NCBI GenBank assembly: GCA_949361645.1
Contig: OX442437.1
Location: 4,141,921-4,205,920, forward strand
Source: Spongilla lacustris
Taxonomy: Eukaryota; Porifera; Demospongiae; Spongillida; Spongillidae
Direction of reading: 5' to 3'
Length of the DNA stretch: 64,000 bases
Every line of letters starts with the position of its first letter. Positions within the stretch are counted from its first letter, which is position 1. Made by a program: the position numbers and the translations under genes. Below the pieces are notes generated by a model. That model was not told where the DNA came from. It made no database searches and saw nothing but the letters and a program-made list of their open reading frames with translations. Shown here piece after piece: positions 37,471 through 49,332 of the stretch.

Positions 37471-40086
37471 GCTCAAGCAAACCATAAAAGCACAGTTGGC
37501 AGGTCTGTCTATGCATGTAGCGTCCACGAATACTAGGGTCTGTTTGATGCACGTACGTGGATTCTATATAGGGTCCACTCCAAAGCTGTGTTTGCTTTGA
37601 GGTATTGGACACTTCAAAGGTGACAGAGGATTAACCCCCTAGCTTTTCCTGTTTAGTGCTGTGTGCCCTAGGGTCCATACTCCATAGGGTCCACTTCATA
37701 GGTGTTTGCTATGGGGAACTCAACATAAGGATTACCCCATAGCTTTTTGCTGTGGGCTGCTTTGTAGCTGTGTACTGTAAGGTTCACTCCAACTCCATAC
37801 ACTGCTCTGATAGCCATGGCTATCTGCCATAGGGTCCACTTCATAGGTACAGTGTTTGCTATGGGGTACGTGACAAAGCGTTAACCCCATAGCTTCAGGC
37901 TGTGGGGTGCTTCGTAGACGTGCGCCGGAAATTTCACTCCAACTCCATACACTGCTCTGATAGCTATAGCTATCTGCCATAGGATCCACTTCATAGGTGG
38001 GGGCACTCCACAACACAGGGTTAACCCCATAGCTTTTTGCTGTGGGGTGCTGCGTAGCTGTGTGCTGCAACTTTAAGTTTCATTCCAACTCCATACACTG
38101 CTCTGAGAGCTATGGCTATCTGCCATAGGATCCGCTTCATAGGTGCTTGCTATGGGGTACATAAAAACATAGGTTTAATCCCATAGCTTTTTTCTGTGGG
38201 GTGCTGCGTAGCTGTGTGCTGTAATGTTCACTCCAACTCCATACACTGCTCTGATAGCTATGGCTATCTGCCATAGGATCCACTTCATAGCAGGTGTTTG
38301 CTGTGGGGCACTCAACAACATAGGGCTAACCCCATAGCTTTTTGTCGTGGGCTGCTTCACAGCTGTGAGCATAAGGTTCACTCCAACTCCATACACTGCT
38401 CTGATAGCTATGGCTATCTGCCATAGGGTCCACTTCATAGGTGTTTGCTATGGGGTACTCGACATAAGGATAACCCCATAGCTTTTTGCTGTGAGGTGCT
38501 TAGTAGCAGTGTGCTGTAAGCTTCACTCCAACTCCATACACTGCTCTGATCCTGTAGCTATGGCTATCTGCCATAGGATCCACTTCATAGGTGTTTGCTA
38601 TGGGGTACACGACAACATACATGTAGTGATATGATATCACAAGATTTTCATTAAATCTTCAGCTATAGGCACTATACCTACGAACATGTACATGTGCGTG
38701 CTTGAAACCACATATATTTAGTGCTCATCTGACAACAAATAAAATTCGGATACGCATTGGGTTCAGAGTATCTTTTGTATCCCGTACTTAAGGTTATTAT
38801 GTGTGTTCTGTTTTTTGAACTATATCGGAGCATGCAAATTCTAGATGAATTATGTATATGTATTTAATTGATCGCATTATGTTAATTATTCATAATTGCT
38901 AGTGCACTGCCAATTGTGAACTGTAAAGATTTAAAAACAGGTCACATGCACCATCAGAGAATAGGCCCAGGTACACAAGTATGTGATGTAATGCTATGGG
39001 CACACTTTGAAAGAATGGAAAGGAACATTCCTGGCCTATTATGGTTTGTGGTAACAGTGTAAGGCAAACTCACTACAGCTGGGATGCACATCTGTGTTGT
39101 ACTAAAACCTGGTGTTAAAAATATATTGCAAATCAAGATGTAAATCATGTACTAACATTAACCCTACCCAAAGAATCAAGTCCTTTCACTATTGAGTGCT
39201 AAATTACATTTTGATTAAATTGTCAAGTGAATTCAAGTTTTGGTATTAGCAGATTCATGGTTGGTATTACCCCACTATTGATCTGAATATGGAGGAGGGC
39301 TGTCAGCTGATGTTGGCAATGTTGGGAGTGGGGGAGTGTTGGAAGGAGGAGTGTGGACAGGGGATGGGGGAGTGTAGGGAGGAGGAGGAATGTTGACAGG
39401 CGGTAGGGGAGAGTTGAGAGGAGGGGCGTTGACAGCTGCTGTAGGGAGTGTAGAAAGGACTATGGCTGCATTTTCATGAGGAGTATTTTTGCGACTTGAA
39501 TAGCAAAATGTTCTTTTATTTATTACTGTTATGATCAGTAACATTGTGATCATAATCAAGGACAACATAAGCAACATCCCACCAATAGATCCACCAATAA
39601 GACCCTCAGCACTTGCAGTTGGTTGCTGAAAACTGTACGAAAATAGGGAAATGGATTATGATGAAGTTCTTTTAGTATGTGGTTCCATACTTTATTCAAA
39701 TGACATGCTGGAATTGGTAGTATAATTTCAAAAGCCATTAGTAAGCTGTGACAAATAAATCAGTACATTGTACACATGCACAAACATGTACACTTATTGT
39801 ACTATATGTATTATACTAAATTTGATGTGCTTAAAGCACTCATTTCACCCCAACATGTAGTCTTCATATAAGGGAAGAACACGTACGTAGTTGCTTGAAT
39901 AGTAGCTATTGTACTGTTCCAAGAAACCCTAGAAAGGGTGGTGATAATACCTTTTGATTACTATGTTCCAAACAATTATCGTTCTAGGTATAAATTACAA
40001 CAAAGCAACATAACTACAACTTATATTGCTTATGATATCATATTCGAATTGAAAAATTTAGACATTGACATACATGCAGAAAACAA
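37471..40086. repeat. Segment D, copy 2
   Basis: Direct duplicate of 31,661-34,264. Its ~150-bp array is at 37,690-38,610. It is not flanked by segment B, unlike copy 1. Confidence 0.93.
39275..39625 (-). CDS. Last exon of a single-span membrane protein with PPxY tail, copy 2
   Basis: Reads 'QPTASAEGLIGGSIGGMLLM' after TTTTCAG, then a hydrophobic span, then the same tail ending 'SADSPPPYSDQ'. Relative to copy 1 it has three extra residues in the stub and several substitutions (for example 'VNAPPLNSPLP' for 'VDAPPLYSPLP', which loses one PPxY-like motif) but no break, so reading frame has been kept in both. Which copy, if either, is attached to a complete gene cannot be told here. Confidence 0.6.
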   Translation of the reverse strand, partial: QPTASAEGLIGGSIGGMLLMLSLIMITMLLIITVINKRTFCYSSRKNTPHENAAIVLSTLPTAAVNAPPLNSPLPPVNIPPPPYTPPSPVHTPPSNTPPLPTLPTSADSPPPYSDQ

Positions 40087-41243
40087 TTTATTAAGATGAA
40101 TGATAATGCAAGAATGCACTTGGATCAAGAGGCATTAATGCCTACTTGTATTATCACGTGTCAGTTATTCAAAATGGATTACCGCACATTGGTTTACTGC
40201 AATCTCCTGAAATTCACAGTGAAGCCCTGTAGTGATGTAATAACATGTTTAATTCAGTATTAGAACATTTGGTGTACATTTTGGTATATAACACTTGCAT
40301 TACTGCATGATGCTAAATATGCACACCTCTTGTCCTGTATCCTAACCCACATAGTAATTTGACACAAAAGGTTGAGCAAATTTGCTTGTCCACACATAAA
40401 CACTCAATTTCAACAATAGCATGTACATGTGGAGGAAATTGCATGAAGCATACATGTACAGTTGAGACTATCACAGTATATTTACACCGGCTGCATGGTT
40501 TCTCTCTGTCTTGGGTTTCAAACATTCTGGAACTTGGTAACAGTTTACTGTGTGAATTTTAGTACTTTGGCAAGTTTTCAATGTATTAGTATTTTTTTAA
40601 CATTAGAATAGGTGAAAAGTTGGAATTACAATGAATTTAAGTGTGTTAGTATATATGAAGTTCCCATTTACTACCATATTTACTAATACAATTACACCAT
40701 ATATTGTTAATAATATAATTTTAATTACAATGCTAATAATACTAATAACATGAATATACATGTATACACAGAACATACAGACTATCATACAAACACCATA
40801 TATACAACAAGTAATGCATAGTACAAATATGCCATGCAGAAAATTTATTAATGGTTAACCCGCACCATAATCTATACTATTGTTGGTTTCAGTTACTAAT
40901 TTGCCAGCTTTTTTATACCATCGATAAATCTTGTTATGATGGTTTTACACGTATTGTTTTGTACTTTTATGCACAAGTGAAAAAAAGCTGTAGATTTTTC
41001 ATGTACTTGCTGCGGTGCATAAAATTAAAATTATTGTCGTTTATTAGAAAAGATTGTGTTTCAGTAGCTACAATAATCAAATATTGTTACTATGTTGTAG
41101 CTCACTGCCATTATTGTATCAATGGGCTGTCTTTGCAATATTTAGAAACACAAAGGAAGAGAAGAACACATCGAAACACAATGGAAATGATGTGTCAGGA
41201 CACTTTTATGATTATCTTTGTCTTAAAGCAACTTAATCATAGA
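40087..41243. other. Non-genic, AT-rich
   Basis: A plus frame 40851-41282 (143 codons) is open but has no recognised motif and biased, AT-driven composition. I do not call it. Confidence 0.5.
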
Positions 41244-41251
41244 TTGACCAA

Positions 41252-41697
41252 TTGTGACTTAAGTCACAAAATTGTGACTTAAGTCACAATACATTTCAAT
41301 GAAAAAATGCGACGTTTTTAAGCAACAATCTTTCTTTTTGAAACTTACCTCCACACACTGGATGCATTTGTGCTCTAAGTGTGTTTTTATCAACACTTAG
41401 ATGTGCATAATTTTTACAATACAAGGCTTTTTCTGTACGCGATCTCGCACAAAACGCAAAATACCGCATCGTTGTGACTTAAGTGACTAAGTCACAATAC
41501 GTTTCAAAATACTATATCAAGAGCCTTCTATCAACTAGGTACTTTTAAAATATGTATCATGATAATAGTGTCATGTGCTCTCATAATATAGCGTTTAAAC
41601 TGCTTGAAAATACGTTATGTAGAAGTTACAAGACGTTTTCCGTACCAATCCTCTAACGGGTATCGCGGACGAAAAAAATTGTGATTTAAGTCACACA
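41252..41697. promoter_or_regulatory. Cluster of four GTGACTTAAGTCAC palindromes
   Basis: TTGTGACTTAAGTCACAA occurs at 41252-41269 and 41272-41289. Two imperfect versions sit at 41472-41497 (with an inserted GTGACT step) and 41679-41697 (GTGATTTAAGTCAC). They lie upstream of the 182-codon ORF at 41826. They could be protein-binding sites or the remains of a small element. Confidence 0.45.
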
Positions 41698-41825
41698 GCT
41701 TTGAACAGTCCAACTTGCAGTATTTTCTACGAGTACCTATGACTTTGTATACATGAAATTAAACTCCAATGCATTTAGATTTGTAGGGTGCTAACAAATT
41801 AAAACTGCTTAGATCGCTATATGGT

Positions 41826-42374
41826 GTGGATAACACAAAGGTCAAAACTGTAGACTTTCTACGTAACCGTGGCGCGAGCGGTACTGCGGTAGTAATTGAA
41901 GAACGCCGCCCCTTTTTCGGACTTTGCAGACCGGGCAGTTTAAAAGTTATAGGCAATAAGCCAGCAAAGCAGAGGTACAGAAGGCTGTTCCGAAAGGAAC
42001 TACAAGGTGTTGTTCAGGGAACGGAGGGAAGCGGACGGAGCAAGTATGTGGTCAAGTTACAGCAACGAAAGCAAGGCCTTTTCCGCTCGAAGCTTGAAAC
42101 AGTTAGCAGTAGTAGAGAGTATATACCTCCTGTACAAAACGTTTCACCTGGGTGCTCATTTCGGACTTCATTGATGCTGTTCACTGGCCTGCATGTTGAT
42201 TCCCAGAATACCTGGGTACAAATACATGCAGGCAACTCGGGGTCATTGTCACACGACGTATTGCTACATATATACATGAATATGCTAATAGATTTGCAAA
42301 GGTGCAAGGTACTTGCAAGTACAAGTCTGTTCAGACACATCCAATGGGACATCTTGTTGCATTGTTCGGTCTAA
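41826..42374 (+). CDS. Hypothetical protein, 182 aa
   Basis: ATG at 41826 to stop at 42374. The first ~95 residues are basic ('KQRYRRLFRKELQGVVQG'), and the rest is mixed without a clear span. No family was recognised. It is the longest uninterrupted frame in 40,100-44,100. The smaller opposing frame 42014-42352 has no better case. It may be a single exon or chance. Confidence 0.3.
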   Translation: MDNTKVKTVDFLRNRGASGTAVVIEERRPFFGLCRPGSLKVIGNKPAKQRYRRLFRKELQGVVQGTEGSGRSKYVVKLQQRKQGLFRSKLETVSSSREYIPPVQNVSPGCSFRTSLMLFTGLHVDSQNTWVQIHAGNSGSLSHDVLLHIYMNMLIDLQRCKVLASTSLFRHIQWDILLHCSV

Positions 42375-42380
42375 AGTCAA

Positions 42381-42420
42381 TGATATATATATATATATAT
42401 ATAATTATATATATATATAT
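42381..42420. repeat. (AT)n microsatellite
   Basis: Pure AT run with one TTA interruption. Confidence 0.95.
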
Positions 42421-44133
42421 GAGACTGTATTCAAGTGTATTCATTCAATTTGTAGCTTTGTTATCTATGTAAACAATCAGCCACATCACTGGAGTTTGTT
42501 TATGAGATTAAAAATGCTTCTAATGCTGTAAAAAAATTGTCGATCCACCAGCTTCTTACATCTATTGAAAATTAATAAATTTTAATGTAAAGTACATTTT
42601 AGCTAAAATATAAAAGTCAATTAATAACTGAAACCAACAATAGTCCCTATCTATTTTACTGGTGCTTCATTAAATTGGTTTTTCTTAAAATAGCTAAAGC
42701 CATTCTTACTAATAGTAAATTTCCAACTTTTCACCTGGTGTTAGTGTGTCACGTTTTAAACTTTCTCCTCAATTTTGAGTTCCCACATCCTTACCATCCT
42801 TGTTTATGGATAAAAATAGCAACAATTCATTTCATTTTCATGTTGATTCAGATCATTGTAAATATTTTGGATGAATGCACATCACTTTAGTTTGTTACAT
42901 ATTAATTGGAAATCAATAACAAGACATATCATGTTATGTGCACTAGGTTCATTTTGTTGTCTAATTATTGCTGTTTTTATCACGGCTACTATTTCAGGGT
43001 GGGCTGAGCCTGCCTCTTCCTATGAAGAAGTACCCTTTACCACCACCTCTGCACCTTTAACACCACTCCTGCACCTTTACTGCTGCCCATGTACCTTTAC
43101 CACCATCCATGCACCTTCAATACTACCCTTGCACCCTTACCACCACCCTTGCACCTTTATCACCACCCCTGCACCTTTCCCCTCATTTTTGGAGCAAATA
43201 ATTATATTGACAAGCTTACCTAATTCCATATGTGTATGTGATTGAACAGTTCTGTGGATTAATACTGTACACAGTCCATGTAGAGTCCAGTCCACAGTTG
43301 TAGTGATATCCATTAGTGTAATCTTGACACATCTTCATTTGCATTGTGGGGTCAGTTTTGATTATGACAAGATTAAATAGTTGCACCCATGCACATGTGT
43401 AGTGCATCTTATAATTTGTGGAGATGATTTATCTTTACATGTGTGAAGATGACCGACAGAGCACATGTATGCTCTCCCGGCCATTACACAACTTTTAAAT
43501 TACTAGCTGCTATGATGCACACCATTCAAATTTGTTAGGTCTGTGTTATTGGCCAGGATCATTGTATTTGTTTACCTATGTCATACACTAGTGCACTCCA
43601 TCCCTCTTGTCATCAATACATATTTGTCTGCTACTGATTAATAAACAGAGTAGAATAAGGCCCACTTTTCCATATAAATGTGACATTCAGCCACCATTTC
43701 AGTGTGTCGTACATTATTAAGCAATCTTTCTGGAAGACCTGCACTATGGATGATTGGTATAGTTGTTTAAACTGCCTTCACAAATGTTATAAGGTAGTAC
43801 ATTTTTAATTAGGCATGCATTTCTATGTACTAGAAACACTTCTTCCTCTTGTGCTGGTAATTTAGCATGCCTCATGTACCTGTATTGTATATGTAACAAT
43901 ATAAATGATTGATAAACAATAATTATTGCACGTGTTTATAAACAACAGTCATCATATGAGAAGGATGAAAAGTTGACTCACCACAGATTGCGTCATCACT
44001 AATAGAGGAGAATGAATGCAGGTGATTGGATTACATGGACTGTATGAATAGGTCACCACACCAGACTGAGTTAATTCAGGCAGTTCATATCTGAATGGAT
44101 GGGAGGATGGACTTATAAACATTTCTGATTGCT
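42421..44133. other. Non-genic apart from a short minisatellite at 43,030-43,180
   Basis: Seven or so copies of a ~20-bp unit like GCACCTTTACCACCACCCTT, in a plus frame 42871-43245 that is otherwise unremarkable. 5' exons of the gene starting at about 44,152 may lie here but were not identified. Confidence 0.5.
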
Positions 44134-46556
44134 TTGGATATGTTTAAATCAGCATCTCTTATCATCAGTGATTCAGTGTTTAAGTGCAACATTGCACTGA
44201 ATGGTGAAGGTTCATCCCTTGCTCTTGCTCCTGCTTCACTAGATCTGCAGCAGAACAATCCATTAATTGTCGTAATAGTTGAAAACTGTACATTCAGGTG
44301 GGACTTGGGAAGATCTTCACTTGCCATCACAGTAACTACCAGTAAGATTAATAATAACACTTACATATATGTAAATGACTGTTCATTTAAAAATATGCTT
44401 AACTCAACAATGGCAGTTCATTACACTGCAATCAACGTTGCTCTAATTAGCCAATCAAATTGCTGGTTTGAAGGCAGTGATTTAGAAATAGAATTCAATA
44501 CTAATAACCTAATAAGTAACTGCACCTTTCTACAATCTAAATTGAATGTTAAGCAAGCTGTTGTCAATTTCACAGGGCACAACATTTTTAGGGACTCTTT
44601 TGTTACTGCTCCAACTGGTGGAGCAATATTTCTCTCACATTCAAGTTTAGTGTTTACATCAGCCTCTGAAGCCGATTTTATTAACAATGCAGCAATATAT
44701 GGAGGGGCACTATACATTGACTCATCTTCTAATATTACTCTTCTGTCACCAACAACTGTGTCATTTGTCAACAACACTGCCTTCCTCATGGGGGGATCAA
44801 TCTATGTTGAAGAGTCTGCTGTATCAAATAAATGCTTTTAGAATCGTATCCTGTATTTTGAAAACAATTATGCAAATGATGCTGGCAGCATTTTGTATGG
44901 AGGAATTATTGATACATTTTGTCTTATGTCATCACTTAATACGTTTGATCTGATTAGTGCCATTGAATACCATGACAACTCAACGTCACTAATCTCATCT
45001 GATCCACTATACATTTTCCCTTGTAATGCAGCCATCAGTTCATCAGATGAACAAATATCTATATATCCAGGTCAAGTAAAGGAACTTTCTTTCATAACTG
45101 TTGGTCAAAGAAATGGCACTGCTCCAACCACAGTCCTGGTATATTCAAATGTAGGCAATGTGGCTGTGGGTGTTTTGAGAACTCAGAAATACTGCAGTAG
45201 TTACGTCATACCATATTGGTGAATGGAACTCAAAGCCTGATAACAGAAGCAGCATTTAGTTCTAACCAATTATTCACATATTACTATGTCAACAACATCA
45301 TAATTTTACCCTGTCCAGTTCTGTTTGTTAAGGATGAGGCATCTTCTTCCTGTGTTTGTGACCCTTTGTTGCAGCATTACAATCTAGTTTGCAACATCAG
45401 TGATGTGACTGTAGTCAACACAGGAAGCATATGGATTGGGGTCACTCCCCAAGGAGTTCCTGCATACCACGATCCATGTCCATTTGATTACTGCGCACAA
45501 GAGAAGACGATCAGTGTCCTTGATCTGGATGAGCAGTGCAGCTACAATCGTAGCAAGGTTCTGTGTGGCCAGTGTAAAGGAAATCTGAGTATGACGTTTG
45601 GAACATCTCAATGCAAGCAATGTTCCAATGATTACCTTTCTCTGATAATTGTATTTGCTATCATGGGCATCGTTCTGGTGTTGGTATTGTTCTTGTTCAA
45701 TCTCACCATATCTAATGGAGCTATGAATGGAGTGGTGCTATATTCAAACCTCATCAGAATAAATGATACCATTTTCTTCCACAACAGGACTGGCTACTCC
45801 TATTTTTTATCCACACTTGTAGCTTGGATCAACCTAGACTTTGGCATTGAGGTTTGCTTTTATGATGGTATGGACAGCTATGCTAAAACCTGGCTCCAGT
45901 TTGTATTTCCCATATATATGTTTTCTCTTGTTGGAGCAATCATTATTGCTGGAAGGTATTCATCAAGGATATCTGCCCTCTGCAGGTTCAATGTGGTCCC
46001 TGTACTGGCCACTCTCACATTTCTTTTATACTTTAATGTATTGCGAACAATAATCACAATATTCTCGCCAATTAGCATTGATATGCTGACAACAAATATT
46101 CTTGTATGGCAGTATGATGGCAATATTGAATACCTTGGAAGTAAACATATACCACTGTTCATTTTTGGGTTGATCGTTACCACCGTTTTCATCATACCGT
46201 ATTCCACTGTTTTGCTATTGGCACCATGTTTACAGTCTTGGTCTCACTGCAGCCATCTTCATTGGATTAACAAGTTAAAACCCTTTCTTGACAGCTACCA
46301 AGCTCCATTCAAGGATCGCTATCGCTTCTGGGCTGGTGTTCATCTTTGCCTTCGCCTCCCTTTGTATCTCCTGTTCATCATCTCTGCTATCACACCACAA
46401 AAGATGCTGGGTATCATTGTCTGTGTTCTCGTGTACTTATGTGCTATGGTTGGCTTGTCTGTCTATAAGAACTGGATTGTTCTGCTGATAGAAATGATTT
46501 TCATTATAAATATTTCAATCATTTCTGCTACCATTATTGCTACCAGCAATGGCTAG
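44134..46556 (+). pseudogene. Beta-helix ectodomain plus 7-8-span membrane protein, one stop and one frameshift
   Basis: The first part (to 45,222) has repeats of the 'FINNAAIYGGALYIDSSSNI' and 'FVNNTAFLMGGSIYVEES' type, the pattern of polymorphic-membrane-protein/parallel beta-helix repeats. A Cys-rich linker follows ('VLCGQCKGNLSMTFGTSQCK'), then hydrophobic spans beginning 'LIIVFAIMGIVLVLVLFLF' and ending 'VLLIEMIFIINISIISATII' (seven or eight). This arrangement is a large multicopy family in sponges; function unknown. Two lesions: an in-frame TAG at 44839-44841, after which the same frame continues, and a one-base shift near 45,210-45,220 linking the frame ending 'YVIPYW' to 'LVNGTQSLITEAAF'. 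The acceptor of the first visible exon is probably ...AATCAG at 44,151; upstream exons are unknown. The remaining 446-codon frame is intact, so the damage is recent or a sequence error. Confidence 0.75.
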
Positions 46557-47635
46557 ACAGGCCAGGATATAGTCACCACTGGTGTCACATTTTCAATGTT
46601 GCTCCTGACTGGTACTGTTCTGCATCAAATTTTGGGAAATAAAATTTGCAATCTAATGCTATAATGTAAGAGGGCACCTGTCAACAATGAAGCTCAATTA
46701 TTAATCAATGACACCCACGTTAGACTTATGACATACAGTTCTGAATATCGTGAGCCTCTAATTGAAGACCCATAGCAAAAGAAAGAAGTTCCAGTTCCTA
46801 CCAAGGTTCCTACTATGGGTTTATAACATCGGCACATTATTGAGTTATGCAGTGATTCTGTGCTATGTTGTTAATGTAATTACTGTGCCACTCAGAAATA
46901 TTTTTTTATATAGCTTTTGATACACTAAAATACCATCATTGACACACATCATGCATGCAGTACTTCTAAGTAAAGAGATTTCATATGTCTGTATCTTCAC
47001 TGCAATTGCAAAGTATTGGAAGCATTAGATGATGGTTTCCCTTTGAGTTTTCCATCTCAGAAACATTTCACAGATGAAATAAGCATTGTACATGTAGTTC
47101 TAAATGCTCATTATGGTTTTTTTATTAAAAGGTGTAGCCATGCAGTAGCTACTTAGTTTGAGTTGTTTTTAAGCCCCCAATACACACACTAGTCATGGCC
47201 AAGTAAAAGTGGACAATAAATGCAATTATGCTATTAATGGGCAATGCGGAGAAATGGTGGATCATGTGAGAAAAAAGGTGAGCACCTTTGCACAATTAAG
47301 GACGGCCATCAAAAGAAAAGTTTTCCCTTTAGATACAGACTCAGTATGATTGACGGCAGCTTGTTTTAGCTGGATAGCCCATCTGTACCATACATGGTTT
47401 ACCCTTGGGAAGTGGCTAGTCCCAACCATAAACAACAAAAATTGTACATAAAGAAGCATGCAGCATGTACAGAATTGGAAAAAAATACTGACCACATCAA
47501 AAACGTGAGCACAATGCACTCGAGCAAACAAAAATATATTGATCTACAGGTGCTGAATATACTAGTGCCAAATATACATTTCATGCCCCATATTATACAG
47601 CTCAGGGTGTGTCAATAGACCATCATTGCTATGAA
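46557..47635. other. Non-genic
   Basis: AT-rich 3' flank of the membrane-protein gene; GAAATAAAAT at about 46,636 may serve as its polyadenylation signal. Nothing else supported. Confidence 0.4.
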
Positions 47636-47639
47636 TGCC

Positions 47640-48020
47640 TAGATAATGTAGCACCTTGAATTGCAAGGTGATGTGTAGTGATTGATGTCCAGTGGGTGAT
47701 GTGTAGTGTGTGATGTGTAGTAGTGTGTGATATGTAATGTATTGTGTGATGTGTAGTGTTTGATGTGTTAAGCAAGATGTGAAATGTGCTGTGTAGTGTT
47801 ATGTAATGCAAAGTGTAATGTGGGATGTGTAGTGTATGAAGTGTGATGAGTAGTATGTGATGTGTAGTGCCCGATGTGCAGTGCGTGATGTGTAGTGTGT
47901 GGTGTGTAGTGCATGATGTGTTATGCATGCAAGATGTGTAATGTGTGATGTGTTATGCATGCAAGATGTGTAATGTGTGATGTGTAGTGTGATGTGTAGT
48001 GTGTGATGTATAGTGTAACC
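47640..48020. repeat. TGATGTGTAGTG minisatellite
   Basis: About 30 degenerate copies of a 10-13-bp unit (TGATGTGTAGTG, TGATGTGT(T)ATG). The minus frames 47629-47928 and 47799-48053 are its shadows. Confidence 0.92.
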
Positions 48021-49332
48021 ACTGTAGTAACATGTGAGTAGATTGCTGTGCATTTATTCAATGTGCTGGAAAACTCACTGGGCTGGGATTGTTGGAAGGA
48101 TAGAGTGATCTAGTGATCTGCATGAATTCTTACTCTCAGCAGATAGTATTTCTTATCACTACATTGTACATGTTGGATTTTGAAAAATATGGTATATTTG
48201 ACATGTCCAGTAGTTCATATGCACTACATCATATTGCACCATATTTGACCAATGAATTTATTTAAGCTTCATAGTATCCCATAGTCTGGTAATGTGGCCT
48301 ATAAAATTTAAGATAGAGGCTTTGATGGGCTATGCTGTAAAAAAAAACAGGTGCACGTGTTTGCGTCGCTCATTACTGGAATGGCTAGAATGATAAGGGT
48401 GCAGAATAGAATGAGCAGTCTGTGGAAGCATTGTCCAGGAATTGATAACCGACCAACATCCTGTCATATCTGGAGGTCTGGCTGTATATGTATATAGGGT
48501 TGTTACAGGCTGCATATTGACTTTTGCATGGAGACTACAGTAAACTATGCATGAAACTATAGTTAGGATATGACTCCAAAAGGTATTTGCACAGACATAA
48601 AATTTAAATAATAAAACTGTAAGCTTTAATCTCACCCATTACATATTTTCAGAGTGGTATACGAAAGAAATCCCCCTCCTCCCTCCCCCTATCTACATCA
48701 CTTCCATACAGTAGTGAATTCCTGTGGGAAAAGGTCTTTCAACCAGCCTGTAACAGTTAACACTCACACAAACCAGTCAAAATAACATGCGTACTGCCTG
48801 TAACATTCAGTATACTATGTATATACAGTCGGTATAACAAAAATGAATGTGAATGCACAGTCTGCTTACTATAACTGGAAGCACTAAATAGATGCACTCA
48901 ACACTGAAGTTTAGCAACCTCCTGCAAAAGTTGTTGAGGGTGACAGTACATTTGATAAAGACTTCAAAGATAAAGAGGAGAGAGCCACTCTTCAGAACCC
49001 ATCCCAGATAATCAATGTATGTAATGTTGCATTTTTGTCAATACAACTAAGTTGAGTGACATTCAACTTAGAGATAGCTCCTTGCAAAGAGGATACATTA
49101 TGTGAAGTGTCTGGAAAAAATTATTCAGGATTAGCCAGACCCAGTCTTGGTTGTCGCAAAAATTGAAATTATATTTCATGAACTCTGCTGGACCAGAATT
49201 CTTTGTTCAGTAAGCATCTTGGCAGGTGGCTCCACCCTCACAATTAGGTGTTGCACATATGTAATTTTTTGAATATTAAATATTAATTTAAACTGTACAA
49301 ATGAGCAAACAGGAAGTACAAGAAAAAAATAT
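48021..49332. other. Non-genic
   Basis: No gene was recognised. A 101-codon minus frame at 48330-48635 lacks motifs. Confidence 0.5.

Noticed and set aside
40851..41282. 143-codon plus ORF rich in Cys, Tyr and Leu
   Set aside because: AT-driven composition and no motif; it ends inside the GTGACTTAAGTCAC palindromes.
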